Assembly: GCA_029931535.1 (NCBI GenBank)
Contig: JAQPZY010001558.1
Coordinates: forward strand, 186,001-250,000
DNA: 64,000 nt
Direction of reading: 5' to 3'
From: Margaritifera margaritifera
Lineage: Eukaryota > Mollusca > Bivalvia > Unionida > Margaritiferidae
Shown here piece after piece: positions 1 through 10,999 of the stretch; the first letter of the stretch is position 1; each line of letters starts with the position of its first letter. The position numbers and the translations under genes were made by a program. The notes under the pieces were generated by a model. It was not told the origin of the DNA, made no database searches, and saw nothing but the letters and a program-made list of their open reading frames with translations.

Positions 1-275
1 CTAAAATTGTTTACATTGATATCGTTAGTAGCAAAACGCTTTGAACTGACTTATCTTTTGTTTGCCAATAGTTGTCAAATGATTGCTCATTCTTTCATAC
101 AATTTATTGCTTGTTTCACCTACGAGTATGGATTTGTCACATTTCGCTCAGTAGATTCTTTAAATTACGTTTGCAGTCTGGCAGTTGATGTCTCCATCTA
201 TATAATATGTCGTTCCATCCCGTCCGTCAAATGTTTCTTCCTTCAGCACGATCGGGCAAATTGCATTTGTTTTCA
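1..275 (-). pseudogene. Decayed GIY-YIG endonuclease of a Penelope-like element
   Basis: Seen: a minus-strand reading frame interrupted by two stops. It holds FDGRDGTTYYIDGDINC, then QTANVI, and after the stops KCDKSILVGETSNKLYER with MSNHLTTIG. Known: Penelope-like retroelements carry a C-terminal GIY-YIG nuclease with a Cys-rich linker, and the VGET and NHL blocks are characteristic of that domain. The expected Tyr before VGET is Leu here. Inference: an old 3' fragment in an intron or flank of the SVEP1-like gene, cut by the window edge. The plus-strand open frame at 7-306 is only its shadow. Confidence 0.62.
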
Positions 276-416
276 CACGGGGCCCAGACCTGTTTTTTAT
301 GTTTGAAAAAGGCATGCGTCTTTTGTGCACTGAAATACATTTTTAAATAAACTACTATTAGTGGCTCTTGAAAAAAGTGCAGTCCGGGCAGGTTTGTGGG
401 GTGTTTTTACAGAATG

Positions 417-692
417 CTGGCTGATTCGGACCAAATTACGGGCTGATTCGGCCCAAATGCCAGGCTGATTCGGACCATGTGAAATATTATTAAGTTTCGT
501 CTTGGATTTAAAATTGATATTTACATTTGCTTAAAATTTGATATTTCTCATTATATCCCAGGTACGTTCAGCGGTCCAAATCTACATTTAATGAAACAAA
601 CCCCGATTTTACACGAATTTGGGCCAAATCAGCCTGTGATTTGGGCTGAATCAGCCTGGTCCGAATCAGCCATGATCCGAATCTGCCTGTTC
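417..692. repeat. Inverted repeat built from GGCTGATTCGGACC motifs
   Basis: Three near-copies of GGCTGATTCGGACC lie at 417-476. Their reverse complement (GGTCCGAATCAGCC and variants) is repeated at 619-692, so about 65-bp arms face each other across about 140 bp. The arms are themselves short tandem repeats. It looks like a fold-back element; no target duplication could be recognised. A (TTA)n run and (GGT)n run follow at 792-832. Confidence 0.6.
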
Positions 693-849
693 CCGTTTTG
701 ACATCTCAGCAAAATTGTATACATGTTTGGTAATACTTAATTGTATATAATTGTCAATGGTATTGTGTTCATCTTCTTTTGTAGTGTACTTTATTATTAT
801 TATTATTATTAATGTTGTTGGTGGTGGTGGTGGTTATATTATAACATAC

Positions 850-1029
850 TTTCGCAGTGTCCCTTGACCGGTGCCCACTCTCGGTTCAGCAGGCATGTGG
901 TATTCATGTCCCCCCGGCCAACATAACCAATTTCACATTCCACTGTCACTATCGATCCCGGACCCACGGTCTTACTTAGAGATCTAGAGTGGGGAACACT
1001 GACATCTGATCTACAGGCAAGAAGGGGGG
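850..1029 (-). CDS. SVEP1-like: SVEP1-like exon: one CCP/sushi module (too short to stand out as an ORF)
   Basis: This 180-bp phase 1/1 exon encodes LLACRSDVSVPHS, IVTVECEIGYVGRG, NTTCLLNREW and KGHCE: four cysteines and the Trp of a CCP module. The acceptor has a long pyrimidine tract ending CTTTCAG (1030), and the donor is GTATGT (849). Its opening two bases complete the split codon left by the exon at 1375. It is the last exon found; the gene probably continues to the left of the window. Confidence 0.75.
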
Positions 1030-1374
1030 CTGAAAGACGAAGGAAAAAAGAGGCGAAAGCGGGAAATTAATAGCGACAGCTAGCTGATGCTATTTGACAG
1101 ATGTTAAATCCATTAATTTCCCACAACCAAACTTAAAATGCTTAATAGGGGAAACTGCAAAGAAACATAGGTCGTGAAGGGTAAAATGCTAATGTAACCA
1201 AAAGAAAGCTCGTAATTGAAATCTGTTTTAGAATGAACAAAATTCTATATCATTTCCACTGAACCGTTTTACTACATTCAAACTAATTATTCCACAGTTC
1301 ATCGTAGAAAGGAAACATCATAATCAGTACAACTAAATTCGGAGAAAATGACAATCAAAATCTACGGAGTTTAC
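1030..1374 (-). other. Intron between the last two CCP exons found
   Basis: This intron of about 345 bp has GTAAAC at its start and a strong pyrimidine tract before CTTTCAG at its end. I see no repeat or other coding signal in it. Confidence 0.7.
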
Positions 1375-1569
1375 CAAGGATGGGTAGACAGGCCGGAATA
1401 GAACTGCTCCATCCCCTTGTTTCCAGACAGGTAAGGGATCTGTTTCCGGACAGCTGATATCCCTCCTCACACTCAAACTCTACGGTGTCTCCGTAATATA
1501 TGGTAAAGTTAGGGTCTCCGTGCACCATGAGTGCATACTCGGGTAGTCTCAAAGGCTCACATGAAATAC
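1375..1569 (-). CDS. SVEP1-like: SVEP1-like exon: one CCP/sushi module
   Basis: This 195-bp phase 1/1 exon encodes SCEPLRLPEYALMVHG, VEFECEEGYQLSG, LTCLETRGW and PACLPIL. The acceptor is CCTTCTTAG, the donor GTAAAC at 1374. If the donor were ignored a stop would follow at 1355. I prefer splicing because a matching phase-1 CCP exon with a strong acceptor lies immediately downstream. Confidence 0.82.
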
Positions 1570-2133
1570 CTAAGAAGGGTCGCAAGATAAGTAGCACATG
1601 TAATATAAATTTTGCCAAGGATATCAAATAAATATTTTGCAACAGATGTAAAATAAATTGATTTGTTGAGTCTGACTTTCAGACAAATCACAAATACTGC
1701 AGACAAATATTCTCCGTGGGTCTTTTTTAACACAGCGTAAATTAGAAAAATATCCACAAACAAAATTAAAAGAAGCTGTTAAAATATTGTTTAAAATAAG
1801 ATTTTGCCATCGGTAAATATTCATTCATTTCGAGTGTTAGTCAGTTAATACTTGGGATATTAATATCTCTGCACTCCTTAGTAGATATACGATTATGAGT
1901 GTATGTATCAATCGTCGTTTTTCTGATATGCATAGCTTTGGATAACGTCAGAGCTGTTACTTATTTAGACCCCAGCAAAAATCTTTGTAAACAAAATTTC
2001 TTCAGGAAATTAGATCATTCTGCTTGTATTTATATTATGGATATCGCGAGCCAGTTTCCATACTTTTTAATTCCAAGTTTGACATTGAGGCCCCTTAACT
2101 TTTAGAAGGTTAGAAAGAGACAAAAAGACTTAC
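1570..2133 (-). other. Intron downstream of the giant CCP exon
   Basis: A 564-bp AT-rich intron with GTAAGT donor and CTTCTTAG acceptor. Short open frames on both strands have no recognisable motif. Nothing else is seen. Confidence 0.75.
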
Positions 2134-5100
2134 GAAGACACTGTGGCGATGTCCCACTCCATTGGCCGTCTGCTTCGCAGTTCAAGGTTGATTTCCCTAC
2201 AAGTTTGAATCCCTTCTGGCAAGTGTACTCGACATAACTTCCAAAATCCCATCTTGTTCCTCCTACAATCACATTGTCTGAGTGGGGTGGAGGACCACAG
2301 GATACCAGACTGCATGATGGAATCGCCCCGCTCCAGCGCCCTGAAGCTTCACATCGAAGCTCAGAATTACCAGCCAGAATATAACCGTTATCACACGTAA
2401 AGGTGATTGTCCCACCGAATGTGAAAGATCCGCTAAATTTTAGACGGTCCCTGGAAAGTGGTGCTCCACAGTAGATGGGTTCACAATTCGCAATTTTTCC
2501 TTTCCAGTTTCCGGTTTCGTCACACTTGAGAGTGCCTGAAGAATCTTGTAGTGTGTAACCTTTGTCACAGGAGTACACCGCTGTGGAACCATACGTGGTG
2601 TTTGCCAAGGTCACTGAGGCATGTGGCACCTCAATAGGTCGACCGCAGTCTACGGGACGGCATTCTGTCGACGGATTATGCTCCCATTGTTTACTTGTAC
2701 CGCATCTAATTTCTGCTCTGCCAACTAAATAGTAACCATCATTGCACTCGTAGGTAGCCACACTGCTGAACGTAAATCGCTCACTTAGAGTGGTGGAGTG
2801 TGGCAACACGGGTGGTGGTCCACAATTTACTTCAATGCACTTAGGTAGAGAGCCAACCCACGCACCATTCACTCCACATTCAAGAATATTATTCCCTACA
2901 AGTTCATATCCTGGTTCGCAAGTATAAAAAACGGTAGATTTGAAATGCTCACCTGTACCAGACTTGAAAGCATGAATAACAGTTGGAGCGGATCCACATG
3001 AGACCGGGGTGCATATTGGGCCCTTTCCTGACCATCGACCATCAGCCTCACATTCATGCATTCGTTCTCCTGATAACAGATATCCTTCATCACATATATA
3101 GGTGACCACATTTCCAAACGTATACTCACCACCTACCACAACTGCATTTTTCACTGGAGGGGGCGCTCCACAGTTGACGGGGGAACAAGTTGGAGGTGAT
3201 CCGCTCCACTCTCCGGACTCAAGGCAGGTCCTCGCACTATTTCCTCTCAAAACGAAGCCAGAAAAGCATGTGTAAGTAGCCGTGTTCAAAACGTTTTCCC
3301 CATTTGTATAAACTCGACCATTAAAAATTGTTTTCGGGGGACCACATGATATTTTACGACATGATGGGATATGTCCTTTCCATTCACCTGATTTATCACA
3401 AAAGAGTGTACTATTTCCGACCAAAGTATAACCAGTGTCGCATATATATTGTATCACATCCCCAAAAACATACTGACGAGGCAAATCCACGGCCAATGAA
3501 TTGGGAACGACTGGTGGTTCAGAACATGATATCAGAGCACAATAGGGATCAACCCCACTCCAGTTTCCTTCGTCGGTGCATACCCTTTTACTGGGTCCAA
3601 CTAACTCGTACAACTCATCACAAAAGTATGTAATTTCGCTACCATATTTGTTGTTGCTTCCTGTTATATATCCATTCTGAAATTGTCCAGATAGAAAAGA
3701 GATTTCCTGACATGTTATCTCGACACATTCAGGAACTTCATCAGAATTCCAATACCCTGTAACCAAGCACTGAATTTTCCGTCTCCCTGCGGCCTGATAT
3801 CCTTCATCGCACTGCAGTACAATCTCAGCACCAAAGTCTGAAGCCTTCACGTTCTTCCCTTTCTTAACTTCAAGAGGAGGACATGTAACCTTCTCACAGA
3901 AGAAATCTGTCTGCGACCATATTCCATTTGATTGGCAGCTTATAGAAGACTTTCCAACTCCCCTGAATCCTAGCTCACATGATAGTTCCACCGTCGTCCC
4001 GAAGGTTTGCGGGCTTGTAATGTTCACATATCCATTCGATATGACTGGGGTAGGTCCACAATAAATTGGTGTGCAGATGGGATCAGTACCCGACCACTGT
4101 TTGTCCTGCTGGCAGGTCCGTTTGTTTTCTCCTATCACCTGGTACCCTTCATCGCATACAAACTCAATGATATCTCCAAAACTAAATTCATCTCCAATGT
4201 ACAATCCAAACCTGATTCGAGATGGAACCCCACATGATACTTTCTTGCAGGTTGGATTGCTGCCGGTCCATAGTTTATTTGCCATGCATATCTGTATACT
4301 GTCGCCTTTCAACTCAAAACCAGGGTTGCAGGAATAATGTATTATGTTCCCTAGTGAATAATCACTACCGATGATCCGTCCGTTATCTACAGGTTCTGGT
4401 GGCCCACATTGTATTCTTATGCAAGAAGGAAATGCGGAAGACCATTCTCCTGACGCTAGACAAGTAAGTTTAGACTCACCAACCATTTCGAATCCATTGA
4501 TGCAGGAATATACAACAGCTGAACCATATGAATTAATCCCTCTCTTTATATTGCCATAGTCTATTTCAGGAGGATTGGGGCATTTAATTATCTCACATAC
4601 AGGTGGAAACCCATCGAAAACTCTTGTTGCCAGACATCTTTGCACTCTTTCACCTACCAGTCGATAACCAATGTCGCATTTATATGTGATTTCTGCACCA
4701 TAAGTGTAGTCATCTCCTATAGTGACAGCATTAGCGATTGGGAAGGGAACAATACATGTCACCTTTTGGCATCGGGGCAAAGACCCACTCCATGTGCCAT
4801 CGACCAGGCATTCCCGCTGACGATCACCGATCAATTCATAACCCTCGTTACATAAATATGTGATATAGGAGCCAAACGTAAGTGAATTGTAACGCAGACT
4901 TCCATTTGGAAATGGATCATCAATGGGGTATTCACATGGGTTTGGTTCACATGTAGGGTCTTGGGCACTCCATATTTGATCATCCTGACACTCGCGCTCC
5001 TGTAGTCCCACCAAATGAAATCCATCATAACACTTATAAGTTGCCTTCCCTCGCAAAATCAGTACCTGTCCATTCAATGGTGGTTGTAACTTACCACAGT

Positions 5101-7053
5101 CCAATTTGGTACATACTGGGTCCTCCCCGCTCCACTGGCCAGTTGCTTGACACGTTCTCTCACTTGAGCCATCCAGCCTATAGCCTTTCTTACATGTAAA
5201 CGTAATCGTGGTACCAAACCCAGTCTGAAACCCTGAAGGAAATCCATTAGTTAGTTTAGGTGGAGGGCACGTGACGATTTCACAAACTGTAATAGGGTTA
5301 TTCCATTCTCCGTTGGCTTGACATCTCCTCTCAACAGAACCAAGCGCTCTGTAGCCTGCATCACACACATAACGAATTGTAGCACCATATGTAAAATTGT
5401 TTCCGATCATTCTACCATTGGCTATTATACTAGAAGGCTTGTTGCACTGAATAGGTTCACATTGGGGAACAACTCCAGACCAGGTTCTGTCCTTAGTACA
5501 TGTGTGAGTTGGCTCCCCTTTAAGGACGTATCCGTTCTGACAGGAGTAGATAACGGTGGACTGATAGGTTAGACCAGTAACTACCTTTTGACCGAATGGG
5601 ATGTTAGGTGGCTCATCACAAGCCACGGGAACACACTGCGGTTCTGCTTCACTCCAGGACAAATTGGCCATGCATCGTCTTATTTCTGGTCCCACAAGTC
5701 TGAATCCCGTATTACACATATATCTCACTACAGAACCAAATTTAAGATCCTTATAGTCTACTCTCCCATTTGCAACAGGGATTGGTGGGAAGCATTTCAC
5801 AGCTTCACAACGAGGAGCAGACTCACTCCACGTCCCATTTATTGTACACGTTTGAAAAGCATCTCCCTGTATCTCATATCCATCATAACATAGGTATTCT
5901 ACCCGGTCGTTAAAGTTAGTTCCGTATACAGTAACATTGCCATTTTCTAATGCCGCTGGTCTCGCACAAGTGATAGGTGTGCAGCTAACGGTGAAAGGAA
6001 ACCATTCCTTAGTAGCCGCACAGGTGACCGCCGCTTGGCCATCGAGTTTGTACCCAACTTCGCACTGATACTGAACTGTATCTCCGTAGAAGAAACCGGT
6101 TCCTGTGTAAAATCCATGATCAATGTCAGGGGGAGGACCACACTCTGTTCTAATGCACGATGGAGGATCATTTTGCCATTTACCAGTTTCACGACAAATT
6201 CTCTCGGATATTCCCACCAGCGTGTATCCCTCATCACAGACGTATGTAACGCTCTTCCCAAGTGTAAACTCCCGCCCAGTCACTCGCCCGTGCTCTATTG
6301 CATCCGGTTTACCACACGATATTGGCTTACACACTGGAGATTCTCCACTCCAAGATCCATTTTGAAGACATTGCCGTTCGGAAGGTCCAACTAGTTTATA
6401 ACCCAAGTCACATTGGTACCTTGTGACTTCTTGAAAGGTAAATAGATTAGCAGTGAACGTTCCATATTTTATATCAGCAGGTCGACCACAATTCACAGGA
6501 AGACATTCTGGAGGATTTGGATTCCAGTTGCCATCCTCAAAACACTCCAGCAAAGCCTCGCCTTGCATTCGGTAGCCTTCACGGCAGCTATAACGGATCT
6601 GACTCAAGAACGTACGCCGACTCCATTCCAAGTCTGCATTAGGAACATTCTGCGGAACAGGACATTCAGTAATGAGGCATTCCGGTAGATTTGCTTCCCA
6701 CTCCCCGGATGGTAAGCAGCTGATTTGCCCCGTGGGATTTATACTATTATCTGACATGGCGTAGCCAAAATCACACTTGTACTGAACGACGTAACCAACC
6801 GAGAACTCCTCAAGGTTGCCTGATATTTGGGCGTTGATGACAGTAGGTGGTTTCTTGCAGGTCTGCGGATCACAAGATGGAATACTTTTTTCCCAGGTCC
6901 CATCGGTTTGACAATTTATTGAATTATGATCTGAGTACATCTTGTTCCCCGCGGTACATTCAAAAAACACTTGATCTCCAGGCAAATAGGGCGCCGTCTT
7001 AGGGTTTGTGATACGAGTGTTTTCTGACAGCACGGGAAGAACGCATGTTATTC
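2134..7053 (-). CDS. SVEP1-like: SVEP1-like giant exon: 28 consecutive CCP/sushi modules
   Basis: Seen: a 4920-bp exon (1640 codons) open throughout, with acceptor TTTTTTCAG at 7054 and donor GTAAGT at 2133, phase 1 at both ends. It reads as 28 CCP modules of about 58 residues, each with four cysteines, a central Y-x-C-[DN]-x-G-[YF]-x-[LM]-x-G block and usually a Trp before the last cysteine. Most modules open with CGPPP-like or CxxPxxxxxG motifs. Module 12 (CGKLQPP) is short and module 14 has Phe where the Trp should be. Known: CCP modules bind proteins in complement and matrix settings and are often one per exon. Inference: an extended rod-like array for ligand binding; the fused exon implies intron loss or internal tandem duplication. 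Several NxS/T sequons suggest N-glycosylation. The frame's own first codon is not a translation start. Confidence 0.93.
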
Positions 7054-7663
7054 CTGAAAAAAGACAGCGACATAATTATTATACGTAACTTCGTTTTCAA
7101 GGAAAAACAGGATTTCTCCATATTAAAAACATGAAATCTAATATGAATCTAATATACTGGAATTAAAAAAATACTCATGGCTTTGCTTAAGAATACCTTC
7201 GGAAAGTCATAACATCATTTATTGGCCGGTTCTGTGATATTTGCATGGTAATTTGTCAATAATTACCAACAAAATTATAATTTGAAGAGATTTATTTTGT
7301 ATGCCGTATGCAAGGTTATAATGATAAAAAAAATTTTAATTGAACATAATGTGGTTTTTAATTTTGGGTCATCTGGGTGATCTGAAAGTTATAATCGATG
7401 AAACACGTTTTCTTATTGCCAAGATTTAACAGGACTGTATATGATACCTCTCGCGTAGATGTTTACGTATGAATTACAGAACAAAAGTTTTTGTAAAAAC
7501 CATTTTGGAACTGCTTATGGTAGCATAACATCTTACGCCTACCGAAAATAAACTCACCAACGTGAAAAGAAAATACGCTCATATAATTGGAATAAAACTT
7601 AAGCAATATTTAAAGCAAAATTGTGGTGAACTATGTTAAGAAAAATTATCTGTCCTACTCTAA

Positions 7664-7888
7664 TTACCGTCTATACTTGCGTATATTTTCATACCAACTG
7701 CAAACTGCATAGACCCAGATATGCCGGCGCATTATGCGACGGCAAATCTGGGTGTATGCAGTTTTTAAGGACTAATCAGTAGAACAAACAACATAGACCC
7801 TGATCTGCCGGCGCATTATGCGACGGCAGATCAGGGTCTATGTTGTTTGCATTTGGACCCGGATTATATACGCGAGTATAGACGGTAA
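7664..7888 (+). mobile_element. Double-hairpin MITE, copy 1
   Basis: Terminal inverted repeats TTACCGTCTATACT and its complement bound about 225 bp. Inside are two consecutive hairpins: arms CTGCATAGACCCAGAT with complement, then AACATAGACCCTGATCTGCC with complement. Both loops contain GCGCATTATGCGACGGC. TAA flanks both ends, a possible target duplication. This copy keeps its CpGs, so it may be among the youngest of the six copies. No coding capacity. Confidence 0.8.
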
Positions 7889-8409
7889 TAATAAGATAGT
7901 CCTCCAACACCACCAATCCCAACCCCCAGTTCCTCATAAAACGGTATAAATGACCTTTTCTACATGAACTGAAAGAAAAACTGCAATGTGAAACGAAAAT
8001 AAAACACCCAGAACGGTGTGTAACTAATACATCCAGAACGGTGTGTAACTAAATGTATAGTAATAACGCACAGTTTTGCGTATGAAGCAAAAATGAGTAA
8101 ATATAAATTACCACATGCCGCAAACACGAAAAATATTTAAGAAGAAAAAAAAATCTATTTGTTGCGAAAAGAGGTAACTCGTGAAAGAATAATGTACCCC
8201 GCCATGGGCAGAAACCATACAACCTGTATAATATGAAAATTATTTAAGTGAAGCGCAGATTGTGTAAATTCCATCGAGTACTAACAGAATAAAAGAATTG
8301 AAATTCGTATATATGATAATTAAACAATTCACATGGCAAGACAGCGTAGAAACCTGACTGCACCAAACAAATATAACCTGCTGAGTGCATAAACAATAAC
8401 TGTGCATTT

Positions 8410-8575
8410 ATTTATTTTCGTGGGTATCAATTTGCTTGCTTTTGCGAAAAATTACATTTTCCATTTTACTTAAATTAATGAATTGGATAATATTTTATTA
8501 TTTCACCAGAAATATCATGATTCAATGGGTTTTTAATAAGTGGTTTTTAGCAACCACGAAATCCACGAAAATGGT
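8410..8575. repeat. Possible MITE-like inverted repeat (TTTTCGTGG / CCACGAAAA)
   Basis: ATTTTCGTGGG near 8412 faces two tandem copies of CCACGAAA at 8555-8571. The interior is AT-rich without coding potential. Ends are poorly defined, so this is a tentative non-autonomous element. Confidence 0.4.
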
Positions 8576-8647
8576 CCCCGCACCCCCAAAAATAATGAAT
8601 TAACAGTAAGCAATTGAAGCAAAAATGGAGTCACTTATTAATGCGGA

Positions 8648-8697
8648 CATGATGTTATGTTATGTTATGTTATGTTATGTTATGTTATGTTATGTCA
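8648..8697 (+). repeat. ATGTT pentanucleotide microsatellite
   Basis: About nine uninterrupted copies of a 5-bp ATGTT unit, ending in a diverged ATGTC copy. Confidence 0.9.
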
Positions 8698-9005
8698 TGT
8701 GCGTAGAGGGGGCGGAGTTTTAATTGAAGAAATGATATAATAAAAAATAAAGAAACGCCCTTATAATGAAAGAGATGTAATTCGCAGAGTGAGTATGCTA
8801 TAAGAAGCGACTAAACAGTAACATGTGTGATACAAAATCAAAGAACTCAATTGAAATCAACATCACCCTAGTGGAGCAAACAAATAAAAAATATCGGTGT
8901 GAAGTGTACCTGAAGCTAAAATGAAGTGTACTTCATAAAGCAAAGTTCTATAAAACAATGAGGGTCTATGACAGGTCATGTATCTACTTAAATCACACAA
9001 CTTAC

Positions 9006-9179
9006 TTTCACACACCGGCGCGGGCTCTTGCCAGAATCCAGATTCGCTACAGTATCGGGTTCTAGACCCCACCAGTCGGTAGCCCTTGTTACACTTGTAG
9101 CTCACCCTGTTGTCAAAGGTAAACTCTTGGCCCGTGAAGTAACCGTTTTCAATGTTCCCAGGATATCCACACTGGACTC
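9006..9179 (-). CDS. SVEP1-like: SVEP1-like exon: second CCP/sushi module
   Basis: This 174-bp phase 1/1 exon encodes one CCP module: VQCGYPGNIENGYFTG, VSYKCNKGYRLVG, RYCSESGFW and APVCE. The acceptor is CCTTATAG, the donor GTAAGT. It joins in frame to the large exon (VCE-R-ITCVLPV). Confidence 0.88.
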
Positions 9180-10292
9180 CTATAAGGAAATCGATAAAAG
9201 GATAATTTGTGTGCGAAATTTTACTTATTGAAATTTACGATTTCTATTGTTATAGTTTTGCTTTGTTGTCAAGTCGCACGTTTGATGAATGTGGTTAATA
9301 AAAACTTAGGGCGATTTCATTTGTAACTCAAGTTTCACTAACGACAGCTGTTCTGACAATCGATATCCTCCCTCGTAAAGACAGTCAAGACACAGTTCAC
9401 AATTATTTATTTTATACTAGAGTGTCGTCTTTAACAAATAAGAAATGGTTATTTGTTCCCTTGTTCCCTCAAAATGAGAACCCAAAATGGTTATTTGTTC
9501 CCCCAAAATGAGAACCAAAATTCAGTCCCCAAATTAAGCTGTAATCTTCCGTGAAAATAGTATGCAATCACCTGTTCCCTAAAATTAATTACCACTGTTT
9601 CCTTGTTCCTTGAAAATAACCATCATTATCCTCCTGTTCCCTAAAACATCTGGAAAGGTCCCATGTTTCTGTGTGTGAGCATTGACAGATGTACCACATT
9701 TACGATGGTGAATCATGTCCCAAAAGGATCATAAAGCTAAACAGTATAGCACAAGTATCAAGGTGGACTTCCGATCTCCTGAAAACTGGGGACGTCCGGT
9801 CCAATTTGGTGAATTATTCCAAGCCTTGCGGTACATCAATAAGTGTCCTTTTAATAAAATACAGGTACGTGCTTGTGTCCTTTATCTTTGATTCTCATTA
9901 AATGACTAGGTTCTTCGTTATCAATCTTGGTTTTATTACTTCAAAGTGAGTATCTGACTTCAGTTGAATCTTCGGGGCATGAGAAGATAAGAGACCTTGC
10001 ACATCAGCCTTTCAAATAGCTATATTTACATAAAATCCAACACCATAAAGCCATAGTTAGTTAGATATATCAATATCTAGCTTTTTGGAAGGAAAACTTC
10101 ATTTCATCTCGACTATCTCGATTTACAAATGAGTGATAAAGATTTGATGTTGACTGTCTCAGCTGTAAGGGAACATACTCTCCAACTCTCCACTCCCAAG
10201 AGGAAGGGACTCGAAATCAGTAGTCCCAATATAGTACAGCAGATAAGATGATTGTGTGCTAACGTAAATAAATAGATTATTGGCAAGTAGGC

Positions 10293-10364
<72 letters not shown>
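9180..10364 (-). other. Intron between the first two CCP exons
   Basis: A 1185-bp intron. It opens with the (CT)n microsatellite at the donor. Around 9440-9640 it contains a loose repetition of TTGTTCCCT and AAAATGAGAACC motifs. No coding or mobile-element signal was recognised in the rest. Confidence 0.7.
10295..10359 (+). repeat. (AG)n microsatellite abutting a 5' splice site
   Basis: An uninterrupted AG dinucleotide tract of about 65 bp. On the transcribed strand it is (CT)n beginning directly after the GTAAGT donor of the exon at 10365. Confidence 0.95.
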
Positions 10365-10532
10365 GCTGACACGTGGGTTCTAAATCCTCCCAATCGCCAG
10401 TCACCAGACACAGCCTGGTGTCTGGACCGGCCAAATGGAATCCACGAGAACACTCATACGTAGCAGAAGACCCGGCCGTCTGCCCAGTGTATTCCACCTT
10501 CCCATAGGCTGGTGTAGCGGGGATGGGACACT
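10365..10532 (-). CDS. SVEP1-like: SVEP1-like exon: first CCP/sushi module after the pentraxin
   Basis: This 168-bp phase 1/1 exon encodes one CCP module with four cysteines (CPIPATPAYG, ATYECSRGFHLAG, LCLVTGDW, EPTC) and the conserved Trp. The acceptor is ATATTCCAG. The donor GTAAGT runs straight into a (CT)n tract about 65 bp long, so the microsatellite begins at the 5' splice site. Confidence 0.88.
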
Positions 10533-10999
10533 CTGGAATATATCGTCATGGTCGATTAAGCCTTTTGAGCTATGACACATACGCTTTGTGATATGCTTAT
10601 GCCAGTTTCATTTCATGGAGGTGGATTTTAAGCACACATTTTAGTTCTAGCAGAAATTACTTTTCACAAAGAAGTTTTCATATTTGTTTACATGAATAAT
10701 TATTTATATGAGGGGACAACTAGCACTAATTTACATCTAAAATTCTCAACGGCAACAAAGATAATCTAACCTAGTATAATGCCGAGGACAAAGTAAGTGA
10801 TGTCGGCGTGTCAATATAGAAATGAAATTTTGTAGAGAATCTTTCAAAAACAAAAAACAAATTACTGATGAGAAAAACCTATCTTAGCTCGTTGTAATCA
10901 AGCAGAACATAATTTCCGGTTGTTAAGCACCATCTTAAGACTGGGAAGAGATTGCCAGGATACCACTTGTTATCTTTCCCATGAATTTAAATGAATAAC

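Larger units (their letters stand above)
7054..9005 (-). other. Intron upstream of the giant CCP exon
   Basis: This intron of about 1.95 kb contains a double-hairpin MITE (7664-7888), an inverted repeat around TTTTCGTGG/CCACGAAAA (8410-8575) and a pentanucleotide ATGTT run (8648-8697). The rest is AT-rich without recognisable coding content. Confidence 0.7.

Noticed and set aside
7..306. 99-codon plus-strand frame as a gene
   Set aside because: It is antisense to the Penelope-like endonuclease remnant and has no domain.
1355..1374. Stop codon as the end of the SVEP1-like protein
   Set aside because: A GTAAAC donor precedes it in the expected phase, and a matching CCP exon with a strong acceptor follows at 1029.
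2102..7033. The giant frame as a self-contained, intronless gene
   Set aside because: Both ends carry splice signals in phase 1, and the first CCP cysteine lies upstream of the frame's nominal first codon.
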